DNA of 64,000 nucleotides from JAUIAI01 sp041396685 (lineage in GTDB: Bacteria > Pseudomonadota > Gammaproteobacteria > Burkholderiales > Burkholderiaceae_E): NCBI GenBank assembly GCA_041396685.1, contig JAWKYD010000014.1, positions 1-64,000 of the forward strand. The letters are read 5' to 3'. The notes under the pieces are model-generated. The model was not told the origin of the DNA, made no database searches, and worked only from the letters and a program-made list of their open reading frames with translations. Each line of letters begins with the position of its first letter. The stretch's first letter is position 1. Both the position numbers and the translations under genes were made by a program. Below are positions 53,825-61,613 of this stretch, piece by piece.

Positions 53825-55555
53825 TCAGATTCGTGGGCCGGCGAACGGCCGGGCCATCGGCCCGATGGCGTCGAGATCGAACTCGATCATCGTGGCGGGT
53901 GCGCGTTGCGCGAGAATCGCGCGCAGGCGTGGCTGCAGGTCGTCGAGCGTGTCGATGCGGTGATAGGCGTAGCCGTGTGCCTGCGCGAGCTTGTCGAACG
54001 CCGGTGTGTGCAGATCGGAATAGATCCGCCGGCCATCGAACTGGGCGTCGGCCAGATTGCGCAGAATGCCGTAGCCGCGATCGTTCATCAGCAGCAGGAC
54101 CAGGCCGGTGTCCTCCTGCACCGCAGTGGGCAGCTCGGCGGCGTTGAGCGCGAGACCGCCGTCGCCGACCAGCGCCAGGGTGCGCCGCTGCGGCGAGGCC
54201 ACTGCGGCGCCGATCGCCATCGACAGCGCCTGGCCGATGCCTCCGCCGGCCGCATGCGCGGAGTGACCAGGCGCGTGCAAGTGGAACAGGCGTGCGCCCC
54301 AGGTGCCATTGGCGATCGTCACGTCGCGCACCCAGTTGATGTCGGGCCCGGCCCCGGCCTGCAGCGCATCGCAGATCTGCGCGTGGCGGCCGAGGTTTTC
54401 GCGCATGGCGGCTTGGGCGCGTTGCCGGGCGGATTCGAGCGCGCGCTGATGGTCGGCGTCGACGGACATCTGCCCCTCGAGCCGGTCGGCCAGCGCCTCC
54501 AGCGCCAGGCGCGCATCGCCCAGCGCGAACACCGCGTTCGGATAACCGCGGCCGTCGGCCTGCGGATCGACATCGATACGCAGCAGCGGCTCGGGCAGCG
54601 GCAACGTGTGTCGCGCGGTTTCGGGTACGCGCAGGCGCGAGCCGGCCACCAGCATCGCATCGCACTGGCCGTAGAAGCTGGCGATGGCGGGCTGAGCATT
54701 GAAGGCGCCGAGGCTGCGCGGATCGTCTTCGTCGACCACCGCGCGGCCCTGAATGGTGGTGACCAGACCGAAGCCCATGTCGAGCAGACGTCTCACGGCG
54801 GCCCCCGCGTGGCGTGCACCGCCGCCGCACCAGAGGAGTGGTCGGCGCGCCTGGCGCAGTCGCGCCGCGATCGCGTCGAGCGCGGCATCGTCCGGCGCCG
54901 TCGGCTCAGGGGCGGGCACGACCAGCGACACGGGCCAGTGTGACAACACCGCCTGTTGGATGTCGATCGGGATCTCGATGCTGACCGGGCCGCAGGGCGG
55001 CGTGATCGCGCACCGCAACGCCTCGCGAAACACGCCCAGTGCGCCGTCGGCCGACCAGACGCGGAAGGCACGCTTGCCGGCCGCATCCAGCATCGCGAGC
55101 TGGTCCTTGGCCTCGTGGACGTCCGACAAACCGCGGTCGAGATAGTCGGCATTGATCTGACCTGTGACGTGCAACAGTGGCGTGCCCGCGGTCAGCGCCT
55201 CGATGATCGCGCCGCAGGCATTGCCGGCACCGGCACCGGTGCTGGTGAACGCCACCGCCGGACGCCCGGTGATGCGGGCGTGGGCATCGGCCATGTTGAC
55301 CACGCCCGCCTCGCCGCGCGCGCACACATAGCGGGCCTTGCCCGCGCGCGCCAGCGCATCGAGCAGGGGCAGGTTGTGCACCGAGATCACGCCGTAGGCG
55401 GTGTCGATGTCGTTGGCGTCGAGGAAGGCGGCGAGCAGATCGCCGACCGTGCGCGACTCGGGCGGCATGCCGGCCACCGCATCGGGCATGCGGGCGCTGC
55501 CGGATGCCTGAGCGGTGCCTGAATCGGCGGTCGTGGCCCCTGTGGACTTGTTCAT
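53825..55555 (-). CDS. Thiamine-pyrophosphate enzyme, acetolactate-synthase-like
   Basis: This 576-residue protein has the three domains of the POX/ALS family. The catalytic Glu that activates TPP is in 'ARGEAGVVNMADAHARITG', the middle domain has 'DVDPQADGRGYP', and the Mg-TPP motif is 'VGDGGLALNAAELPTAVQE' ending in 'LLLMNDRGYG'. No FAD is needed for decarboxylases of this group, and the FAD loop is not clear. AAAGGAGG before ATG 55555 fixes the start; the open frame upstream is a shadow of the flavin monooxygenase. The start overlaps the flavin gene stop (ATGA). It could decarboxylate or ligate a 2-oxo acid made in the pathway. Confidence 0.87.
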   Translation of the reverse strand: MNKSTGATTADSGTAQASGSARMPDAVAGMPPESRTVGDLLAAFLDANDIDTAYGVISVHNLPLLDALARAGKARYVCARGEAGVVNMADAHARITGRPAVAFTSTGAGAGNACGAIIEALTAGTPLLHVTGQINADYLDRGLSDVHEAKDQLAMLDAAGKRAFRVWSADGALGVFREALRCAITPPCGPVSIEIPIDIQQAVLSHWPVSLVVPAPEPTAPDDAALDAIAARLRQARRPLLWCGGGARHAGAAVRRLLDMGFGLVTTIQGRAVVDEDDPRSLGAFNAQPAIASFYGQCDAMLVAGSRLRVPETARHTLPLPEPLLRIDVDPQADGRGYPNAVFALGDARLALEALADRLEGQMSVDADHQRALESARQRAQAAMRENLGRHAQICDALQAGAGPDINWVRDVTIANGTWGARLFHLHAPGHSAHAAGGGIGQALSMAIGAAVASPQRRTLALVGDGGLALNAAELPTAVQEDTGLVLLLMNDRGYGILRNLADAQFDGRRIYSDLHTPAFDKLAQAHGYAYHRIDTLDDLQPRLRAILAQRAPATMIEFDLDAIGPMARPFAGPRI

Positions 55556-57234
55556 GCGGCCCTCCTTTGAGCGTCGTTGCCGCCGACGGCCGGCGCATGG
55601 CTGGCACCGTCGCCAGGCTCGGCCTGAGCCATGTCGAGGAACGTGCGGCTCGCGCGCGCGAAATCGACGGCGCTGGTGAGTGCGCCGACATAGCGGTCGG
55701 GGCGCACGATCGCCACCTGTGCGCGTTTGCCCTCGAACCAGAAACTGAGCACGTTCTCGATGTCCTGGACCACGCTGGTGCCGGTGTCGCAGGTCTGCAG
55801 AACACCCGGTGCCGGGCCGCTGCGCGCGCGCACCACCATCAGGCTGCGGGCACCCATGCGCGCCCACCGCGCGCGTTGCTCTTCGGGCAGCTGGGCCAAT
55901 GGATCGCACTTCCAGCCGACGAGCGCGAACCATGGGCCGCAGGCATCGTCGAGCTTGAGCGCGCGCCCGTCGGCCGTCTCCACCGACGGCTGCGGCATCA
56001 TGCGCCCGACCGCGGCGGCCGCCGGCCCGCTGGCCGCCACCACCAGACCACCGTCGACGTAGCGCGGCATCGGTTTGAACCTGAACTGCAGCACGTAGTC
56101 ACGCACCGGCGGGATCATGTGCATGGCCAGCAATAGGCGGTCGCGTATCCAGGCTAGCGCGCGATTGCGTATCGAGAAGATCGCGCCGACCTGGTCGGCG
56201 AGGTCGATCATCGCCTTGGCGTGCGCGTGCCGCTCGGCGTAGTAGGTGTCCAAGACCCGTGTGTCGAGTTCGCCACGCACGACCCCGGCGACCTTCCAGG
56301 TGAGATTGCCGACGTCGCGATAGCCGGCGTTCAGGCCCTGGCCGATCCACGGCGGTGTCAGGTGCGCGGCGTCGCCGACCAGGAACACCCGGCCCTTGCG
56401 GAACTCGCGCGCCACGCGCGAGTGATGCGTGTAGACCCGCGCGCGAATGATGTTCAGCTTGGCCGGGTCATCGACATGTGGTCGCAGCAGTGCGTGAACC
56501 TTCTCCGGGCGCAGCATCTGTTCGTCGTCTTCGCCGGGAAACAGCATGAACTCCCAGCGGCGCAAGCCGTAGGGCAGGCGAGCGCACACATAGGGCCGCG
56601 CCGGATCACAGTGCAGGGCGGTGGAGGCGGCATCGAGCGGGTCGTCGTCGCACTCGATCACCACCCATTTGGCCGCATGCGTGGTGCCGACCAGCGGAAT
56701 CTGCAGCAGTTTGTCGCGCACGGTGCTGCGCCCGCCGTCGGCGCCGATCACGAAATCGGCACGAATCCGGCCCTGCGTGCCCTCGCTGGTCTGCCAGGTG
56801 AGCGTGACACCGTCGTCATCCTGTTCGAGCCCGGTCACCTCGTGGCCGACCCGCAGTGCGACGTGATCGAAGCGCTCGAGCCCCTTGCGCATCGCCGCCT
56901 CGGACAGCGGCTGCGAGAAGATGTTGCGGCGCGGCCAGCCGAACTCACGGGTGGTGGGCAGGATGTCGGCGAAGCTGCGCCCGTCCGCCGTGAACATGCG
57001 CATCGGTTGGTTGGAGATCATGTCGCGCAGCAGGGTCTCGGCCAGGCCGGCGCTCTGCAACAGGCGCAGCGCCTCGTCGTCGAGGCCCACCGCCCGGGGA
57101 TAGTCGAGGATTTCCCCGGCGCGCTCGAACACGACCGTGGCAACTCCGAGCACGCCGAGCAGATTCGCGGTGGTGACGCCGGCCGGCCCGCCACCGACGA
57201 TCGCCACCGATGTGCGTTCGATGTTCATGTCCAT
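55552..57234 (-). CDS. FAD-dependent hydroxylase, MhpA-type
   Basis: The 560-residue group A flavin monooxygenase has GGGPAG for FAD at about residues 14-19, 'DFVIGADGGRSTVRD' (DG motif), and 'VFLVGDAAHLTPPWIGQGLN' (GD motif). The C-terminal part is thioredoxin-like, as in 3-(3-hydroxyphenyl)propionate hydroxylase MhpA. These add OH ortho to an existing phenol OH, preparing a catechol for ring cleavage. The VOC gene in this cluster could be that ring-cleaving enzyme. ATG 57234 and 57228 are both possible starts. The stop overlaps the TPP gene. Confidence 0.9.
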   Translation of the reverse strand: MDMNIERTSVAIVGGGPAGVTTANLLGVLGVATVVFERAGEILDYPRAVGLDDEALRLLQSAGLAETLLRDMISNQPMRMFTADGRSFADILPTTREFGWPRRNIFSQPLSEAAMRKGLERFDHVALRVGHEVTGLEQDDDGVTLTWQTSEGTQGRIRADFVIGADGGRSTVRDKLLQIPLVGTTHAAKWVVIECDDDPLDAASTALHCDPARPYVCARLPYGLRRWEFMLFPGEDDEQMLRPEKVHALLRPHVDDPAKLNIIRARVYTHHSRVAREFRKGRVFLVGDAAHLTPPWIGQGLNAGYRDVGNLTWKVAGVVRGELDTRVLDTYYAERHAHAKAMIDLADQVGAIFSIRNRALAWIRDRLLLAMHMIPPVRDYVLQFRFKPMPRYVDGGLVVAASGPAAAAVGRMMPQPSVETADGRALKLDDACGPWFALVGWKCDPLAQLPEEQRARWARMGARSLMVVRARSGPAPGVLQTCDTGTSVVQDIENVLSFWFEGKRAQVAIVRPDRYVGALTSAVDFARASRTFLDMAQAEPGDGASHAPAVGGNDAQRRAA

Positions 57235-57316
57235 GCGTGTCGCCGCTCCGTTGCGTCGGTGCCGCAGCGCGCGGGCGCGCGCTCGCGTTGCCAGGCAGGC
57301 GTGACGAGCCGACCGT

Positions 57317-58180
57317 TCACTCAGCCCCCTGTTGCCTTGTCAGAAACGCGGCCAGCGCCTCGTGGAAGGCCGCCGGTGCGTCATCGTGCACATAGTGGCC
57401 GGCGCCGGCGATGTCGCACCGCTCGAGCGTCGGAACGCGCGCCTGCATCTGTGTGGCGATCTCGGCCGTGACGAAATCGGAATCGGCGCCGCGCAGCAAC
57501 AGCACCGGACAGCGCACGGCGAGCAGGTGCGGCCAGAGGTCTGTCGGCGCGATCGCGAGCCGCGCGGCCGCGATGCCTTCCTGGTCGTGCCGCCAGACGA
57601 TGTGACCGGGAGACGTCTCGTGCAGCGAGTGGCGCACGCGCGAGGCGATCGCCGCCTCGGTGACGCCGGGCCGGATGCTGCGCCAGAAGCGGGCGGCCTC
57701 GTCCCAGGTCGCGAACGAGGTCGGCGTGCGCGCCAGTTCGGCACGAATGCGCGCACCGCCGGCGCTGCCGGCAGAGGCGCCCGGGCCCATGTCCTCGAGC
57801 ACGAGGCTCGCCACCTTGTCGGGCGCCTGAGCCGCGTAGACGATTGCATTGGCGCCGCCCATCGAGTGGCCGAGCAGGTGGAAGCGGCGCAGGCCCAGCG
57901 CCGCCACCCAGCCTGCGACGTCGGTGGCATAGGTCATCGTCTCGTAGCGGCGCTGCGGATCCCAGTCGGATTCGCCGCGGCCGCGCTGGTCGAGCGCGAT
58001 CACCCGCCAGCGATCGCCGAGCGCGCCAGCGACGCCGGCGAAGGTTTGCGCGTAGCTGCGCAGGCCGTGCAGCGCGACCAGCACCGGTGCATCGAGCGGA
58101 CCCCACTCGATGTGGTGCAGCCGCAGGCCGTTGACCTCGGTGGTCGCCTCGCGGCTGATCGGGGGCTCGAACGTGCTCAT
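57317..58180 (-). CDS. Alpha/beta-fold hydrolase (meta-cleavage-product hydrolase-like)
   Basis: This 287-residue hydrolase has 'VALHGLRSYAQTF' (oxyanion), 'LLGHSMGGANAIV' (nucleophile Ser), 'LLLRGADSDFVT' (acid Asp) and 'IAGAGHYVHDDAP' (His). The triad is complete. Meta-cleavage hydrolases such as MhpC share this architecture, and the neighbouring flavin hydroxylase and VOC genes make ring-fission product cleavage attractive. GGAG precedes ATG 58180. An upstream open frame is a shadow of the AA_synth gene. Simple esterase activity is the alternative. Confidence 0.87.
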   Translation of the reverse strand: MSTFEPPISREATTEVNGLRLHHIEWGPLDAPVLVALHGLRSYAQTFAGVAGALGDRWRVIALDQRGRGESDWDPQRRYETMTYATDVAGWVAALGLRRFHLLGHSMGGANAIVYAAQAPDKVASLVLEDMGPGASAGSAGGARIRAELARTPTSFATWDEAARFWRSIRPGVTEAAIASRVRHSLHETSPGHIVWRHDQEGIAAARLAIAPTDLWPHLLAVRCPVLLLRGADSDFVTAEIATQMQARVPTLERCDIAGAGHYVHDDAPAAFHEALAAFLTRQQGAE

Positions 58181-58203
58181 CAGCTTCTCCGTGGCGGGCC
58201 GCG

Positions 58204-58815
58204 TCAGCGCAGGCCGTCTTCGCCGCGTACATCGGCGGCCTGCAGACCGCCCAGGCGCGCGTGCAGGCGGCCACGTGAGGCGGCGGCGAAAGCGATCACC
58301 ACCTCGTCGGGCCCCGGAGCATCGGCGAAGCCGACCGTGACGGTGTCGTAATGGGCGCGGACATAGAGCGCATCCTTGTGGGCGAGCGGAATGTCGAGCG
58401 TGTCGCCCGGGCCGCCGCGCTTGCCGCTGGACGGAATCCATGCCTTCGCACCACCCACGGCCTCGCGCACCGGATCGGCGAAATGGGTGGTCAGCAACAT
58501 GTTGCCGTGCTCGTACTCGCCGTGGGTACCGACCAGGCATGCCTTGCCGTAGCCGCGCACCGGCACGCCGGCCATCGCCTGCACCACCCGGCGGCCGAAT
58601 TCGAGGCCCAGCTCACGGGCCGCCTCGGCCCAGCGGCTCAGGTCTTGGACGTGCCGCCCGGCGCAGGGATTACGCAGCGCCGCCGCCACCACCACCCGCA
58701 CGAGCGGCTCACCATCGGGTGGCAGACCGAATTCGCTGGCGATCGTTTCATCGCGCTGCGCATACCACTTGCGGACGTGGAAGATGCCCAGGTTGGGCGC
58801 GTAGGGTTCAGTCAT
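58204..58815 (-). CDS. AA_synth (DUF1185) family protein
   Basis: The 203-residue product matches the 'amino acid synthesis' family PF06684: 'LGIFHVRKWYAQRDETIASE', 'AALRNPCAGRHVQDL' and 'GKACLVGTHGEYEHGNMLL' (each cut to size). Despite the name, its function is not established; structures exist but no catalytic role. Copies of this family often sit in catabolic clusters with flavin oxidoreductases and TRAP transporters. The start overlaps the VOC gene end by eight bases, so translation is coupled. A ring-opening or lactone/amide hydrolase-like role is a speculation from context. Confidence 0.85.
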   Translation of the reverse strand: MTEPYAPNLGIFHVRKWYAQRDETIASEFGLPPDGEPLVRVVVAAALRNPCAGRHVQDLSRWAEAARELGLEFGRRVVQAMAGVPVRGYGKACLVGTHGEYEHGNMLLTTHFADPVREAVGGAKAWIPSSGKRGGPGDTLDIPLAHKDALYVRAHYDTVTVGFADAPGPDEVVIAFAAASRGRLHARLGGLQAADVRGEDGLR

Positions 58816-59317
58816 CGAGGGGCTCCAGATCGGTGGGGATGCTCGGCGCGTGGTGTTCGTGGAAGACGCGCTTGCCTTCCTCGTCGTCGTGAATGGTTTC
58901 GCAGAAGAACTCGAAGCGGTGGCCGTCGGGGTCGGTGAAATAGACGCCGATGCCCACCTTGTGATCGGTGATCTTGACCACCGGCACGTCCTTGGCCAGC
59001 AGCATCGCGTACAAGCGGCGCAGTTCGTCGAGGTCGCCCTCGATCTCCAGGCCGTAGTGCTGCAGATTGATGTTGCTGCGATCGTGCGGTTCGGGGGCGC
59101 GGATCAGCGCGATGTCGTGATGCTTGGTGCCGAACGACATGAACACCCACTCGTCGCCACGTGCGGTCTCCTGCATGCCGAGCACGTCTTCGTACCACCG
59201 GCAGGCGGTGAACGGGTCACTGACGAACAGCGCTATGTGCGTGCGGCGGATGCGTGGCCGGCGATTGGCATGCGGCGACGGTCGCGGGGCGCGGCGGGGG
59301 GTGGCGGCTTCGCTCAT
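58808..59317 (-). CDS. VOC-family protein (glyoxalase/extradiol-dioxygenase-like)
   Basis: This 169-residue single VOC unit has metal-ligand candidates in 'THIALFVSDP' (His), 'NLQHYGLEIEG' (His) and 'FEFFCETIH' (Glu). Two-module extradiol dioxygenases are nearly twice as long; single-module types exist, such as gentisate-like or type I small catechol dioxygenases, and also glyoxalases. The cluster context (flavin hydroxylase, alpha/beta hydrolase) favours ring fission, but the length makes an isomerase or epimerase possible. ATG 59317 is chosen over a longer shadow frame; the ribosome-binding site is weak. Confidence 0.85.
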   Translation of the reverse strand: MSEAATPRRAPRPSPHANRRPRIRRTHIALFVSDPFTACRWYEDVLGMQETARGDEWVFMSFGTKHHDIALIRAPEPHDRSNINLQHYGLEIEGDLDELRRLYAMLLAKDVPVVKITDHKVGIGVYFTDPDGHRFEFFCETIHDDEEGKRVFHEHHAPSIPTDLEPLDD

Positions 59318-59488
59318 GATCGGGGTTCCAGGTTGGCTCGGCGGGAGATCGGGGGGATCGTGCGCAGGAGCCCGAACGTGCCGCGCCGACACGCGCTCGC
59401 GCCCGAGACCGCAGGTCCGACCCCTGGCCGGCGGGTTGCCTCGGCACGCGGGCAAGAGATCGATGTCAGACCGGCCGCGCGCATCGGC

Positions 59489-60544
59489 TCAGGGCCGCAC
59501 GTCCGAGGCCTGGCCGACCGTGCGGGCATGCGCGGTCACCGGTGCCACGTGCGGGGTGAAGGCCACCGAGGTGATCTCGCTGAATTCGCGCCACTCGCGG
59601 TGCCACTGGCGGCCACCGTCGATGCTGCGGTACAGGTGGCCGTACTTGGTGCCCGCAAACAGCAACTGCGGATCGCTCGGGTGCGAGGCGATGCTCCAGA
59701 AGGTGGAATTCGGCGGCTGGTGCAGCACCGTGGCATGGAACTTCTGGCCGCCGTCCTCCGAGCGGTAGAGCATGCTGCGCGTGCCTGGTGTGCCATCGCC
59801 GATCGCGATCAGCATCGTGTTGGGATCATCGGCCAGCGGCAGCACGCAGCGCGTGTAGTACATGTCGTCGAAGCGCTCGCGCGAGAGCTTGCCGCTCCAG
59901 GTCTCGCCGTTGTCGGTGCTGCGATAGACCGCGTTGACGGTCAGCACCAGGATGGTCTTGCTGCCGGCCGCGTCGCGCATGACCGCCACCCCGTGGATAT
60001 CGGAGTTGCGGATCGCGGCGTCCGGGCCGTCGAGCCGCTGCCAGCTCTCGCCGCCGTCGCGGCTGCGATAAGCGCCGCCCTCCTCGACCCCGAACCAGAC
60101 GTCGTCGGAGTCGCCCGGGTCGATGGCGATCGACAGCAGCCGCGGCCGGTTTACGCCCGCGCAGAACTCGGGGAACACCGGCACCACCGCCTGCCAGGTC
60201 TCGCCGCCGTCCTTGCTGCGGTAGACGCAGCAGCGCGACGGCGCGCCGGTGCCGGCGAACATCGTGGCCGGGTCGTTCGGGTCGATGGCGATCGACCACA
60301 CGGTCATGCCGTTCATCACGCTGTCCAGCCGGCGGAAGTGTGCACCGCCGTCCTCGCTCAGACAGATGCCGACATCGGCGCCGACCAGGATTCGGCTCGG
60401 GTCGCGCGGGTCGACGGCCAGCGTGCGCACGGTGCCGTCGAACTCGATGGCCTCTTTCAGGCCCAGCCGGTGCCAGGTGGCGCCGTCGTCCACGCTGCGC
60501 AGGATGCCTTGTCCGGCGGTGCCGACGAGAATGGTGCCCTGCAT
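59489..60544 (-). CDS. BNR/Asp-box beta-propeller protein
   Basis: The 351-residue protein contains seven Asp-box repeats of form SxDxGxxW/F: 'SVDDGATWHR', 'SEDGGAHFRR', 'SKDGGETWQA', 'SRDGGESWQR', 'STDNGETWSG', 'SEDGGQKFHA' and 'SIDGGRQWHR', about 45-50 residues apart. This predicts a seven-bladed sialidase/Ycf48-like propeller. No signal peptide and no sialidase Arg triad are seen, so it is probably a cytosolic binding or scaffold protein, or a hydrolase of unknown type. AAGGAG precedes ATG 60544. It is inside the catabolic cluster in the same direction with a 154-base gap to the SDR gene, so it is likely co-regulated. Confidence 0.85.
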   Translation of the reverse strand: MQGTILVGTAGQGILRSVDDGATWHRLGLKEAIEFDGTVRTLAVDPRDPSRILVGADVGICLSEDGGAHFRRLDSVMNGMTVWSIAIDPNDPATMFAGTGAPSRCCVYRSKDGGETWQAVVPVFPEFCAGVNRPRLLSIAIDPGDSDDVWFGVEEGGAYRSRDGGESWQRLDGPDAAIRNSDIHGVAVMRDAAGSKTILVLTVNAVYRSTDNGETWSGKLSRERFDDMYYTRCVLPLADDPNTMLIAIGDGTPGTRSMLYRSEDGGQKFHATVLHQPPNSTFWSIASHPSDPQLLFAGTKYGHLYRSIDGGRQWHREWREFSEITSVAFTPHVAPVTAHARTVGQASDVRP

Positions 60545-60698
60545 GTCTGCTCTCCTTCGCGGCCGGGGCCGGCCTTGGTTTGATTGCGTGCTGCGTGCCA
60601 TGTGATGCGCGCGGCCTACCGATTCCCGAATGTCCTGCGTCCTGCGTCTCGGGAAGCGGACGCCACGCCGGGCCGACGGCGGCGACCCGGCCGCCGCC

Positions 60699-61493
60699 TC
60701 AGAGAAAGATACCGCGCGTGATGCCGCCGTCCACCCCGATCGACTCGCCGGTGATCGCGCCGGCCTTGGGCGAGGCCAGAAAGCAGATCACGTCGGCGAT
60801 CTCTTCAGGGGTCAGCGTGCGCCGGATCGGTGTCACCGCCTTGTAGTTGGCCTCGACCTGCTCGACCGACAGGCCTTGTCGCTGCGCCTCCTTGGCGTAC
60901 AACTCGTGAATGTGCGGGGTATCGACGACACCCGGATGGATGACGTTGACCGTGATGCCGTCGGGGCCGAGCTGGTCGGACAAGGTCTTGGTCATGTGGC
61001 AGATGGCCACGTTGCGCATGCCCGAAATCTGTTTGCTGCCACGGCCGGTGAGGCCGCCGATGTTGATGATCCGGCCATAGCCGTTGACCTTCATCTTCGG
61101 CGCGCAGGCCTGCGCCATGCGCATGTAGCCGACCACCTTGATGTCGATGTCGCGCAGCAGATTGGCCGAGTCGACCAGTTCGAGCTCGCCGCGCACCAAC
61201 CCCCCGGGGTGGGCGGCGCCGTTGACCAAGACATCGAGCCGGCCGAATGCCGCGACCGTACGCTCCACGGCGGCGCGTACCGCGTCATCGCTGGTGACAT
61301 CGGCGGCCACGCCGATCACTGGCTGGCCGGTGGCCGCGTGGATCTCGGCCGCGGCGCTGTCCAGGGCGGCCTGGGTGCGCGACACGATCACCACCTTCAT
61401 CCCCTCGGCCGCCAGAGCGCGCGCCGTGGCTCGGCCGATGCCCAGGCTGCCGCCGGTGATCAGGGCGACTTTGTCTTTCAGTTGCAGATCCAT
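60699..61493 (-). CDS. SDR-family protein lacking the catalytic tetrad
   Basis: This 264-residue short-chain dehydrogenase/reductase fold protein has the cofactor motif 'TGGSLGIG' at 13-20 and 'NGAAH' at 91-95 in place of NNAG. The catalytic Ser pair is Gly146-Gly147 ('INIGGLTG'), and the YxxxK position is S157-GMR-N161, so Ser, Tyr and Lys of the tetrad are all missing. The C-terminal 'GITRGIFL' is family-like. GGAG before ATG 61493 supports the start; a TTG four codons upstream is less likely. It may have a different chemistry, or bind NAD(P) as a regulator. It lies between the TPP enzyme and the BNR gene in the cluster. Confidence 0.85.
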   Translation of the reverse strand: MDLQLKDKVALITGGSLGIGRATARALAAEGMKVVIVSRTQAALDSAAAEIHAATGQPVIGVAADVTSDDAVRAAVERTVAAFGRLDVLVNGAAHPGGLVRGELELVDSANLLRDIDIKVVGYMRMAQACAPKMKVNGYGRIINIGGLTGRGSKQISGMRNVAICHMTKTLSDQLGPDGITVNVIHPGVVDTPHIHELYAKEAQRQGLSVEQVEANYKAVTPIRRTLTPEEIADVICFLASPKAGAITGESIGVDGGITRGIFL

Positions 61494-61613
61494 CCAGTAC
61501 TCCAAAAGCCAAGCTGCGATTGAAAGTAAGCGCTAACCGACCTGCGCCATCGACCGCCATCGGTCGGATGGCCGGCGATGCGGTGCGCGGGTACCGGTTT
61601 CATGCGTAAGCCG

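Noticed and set aside
61285..61560. 91-codon minus-strand frame overlapping the SDR start
   Set aside because: It only reads through the SDR N-terminus in another frame. The GGAG-ATG at 61493 identifies the real gene.
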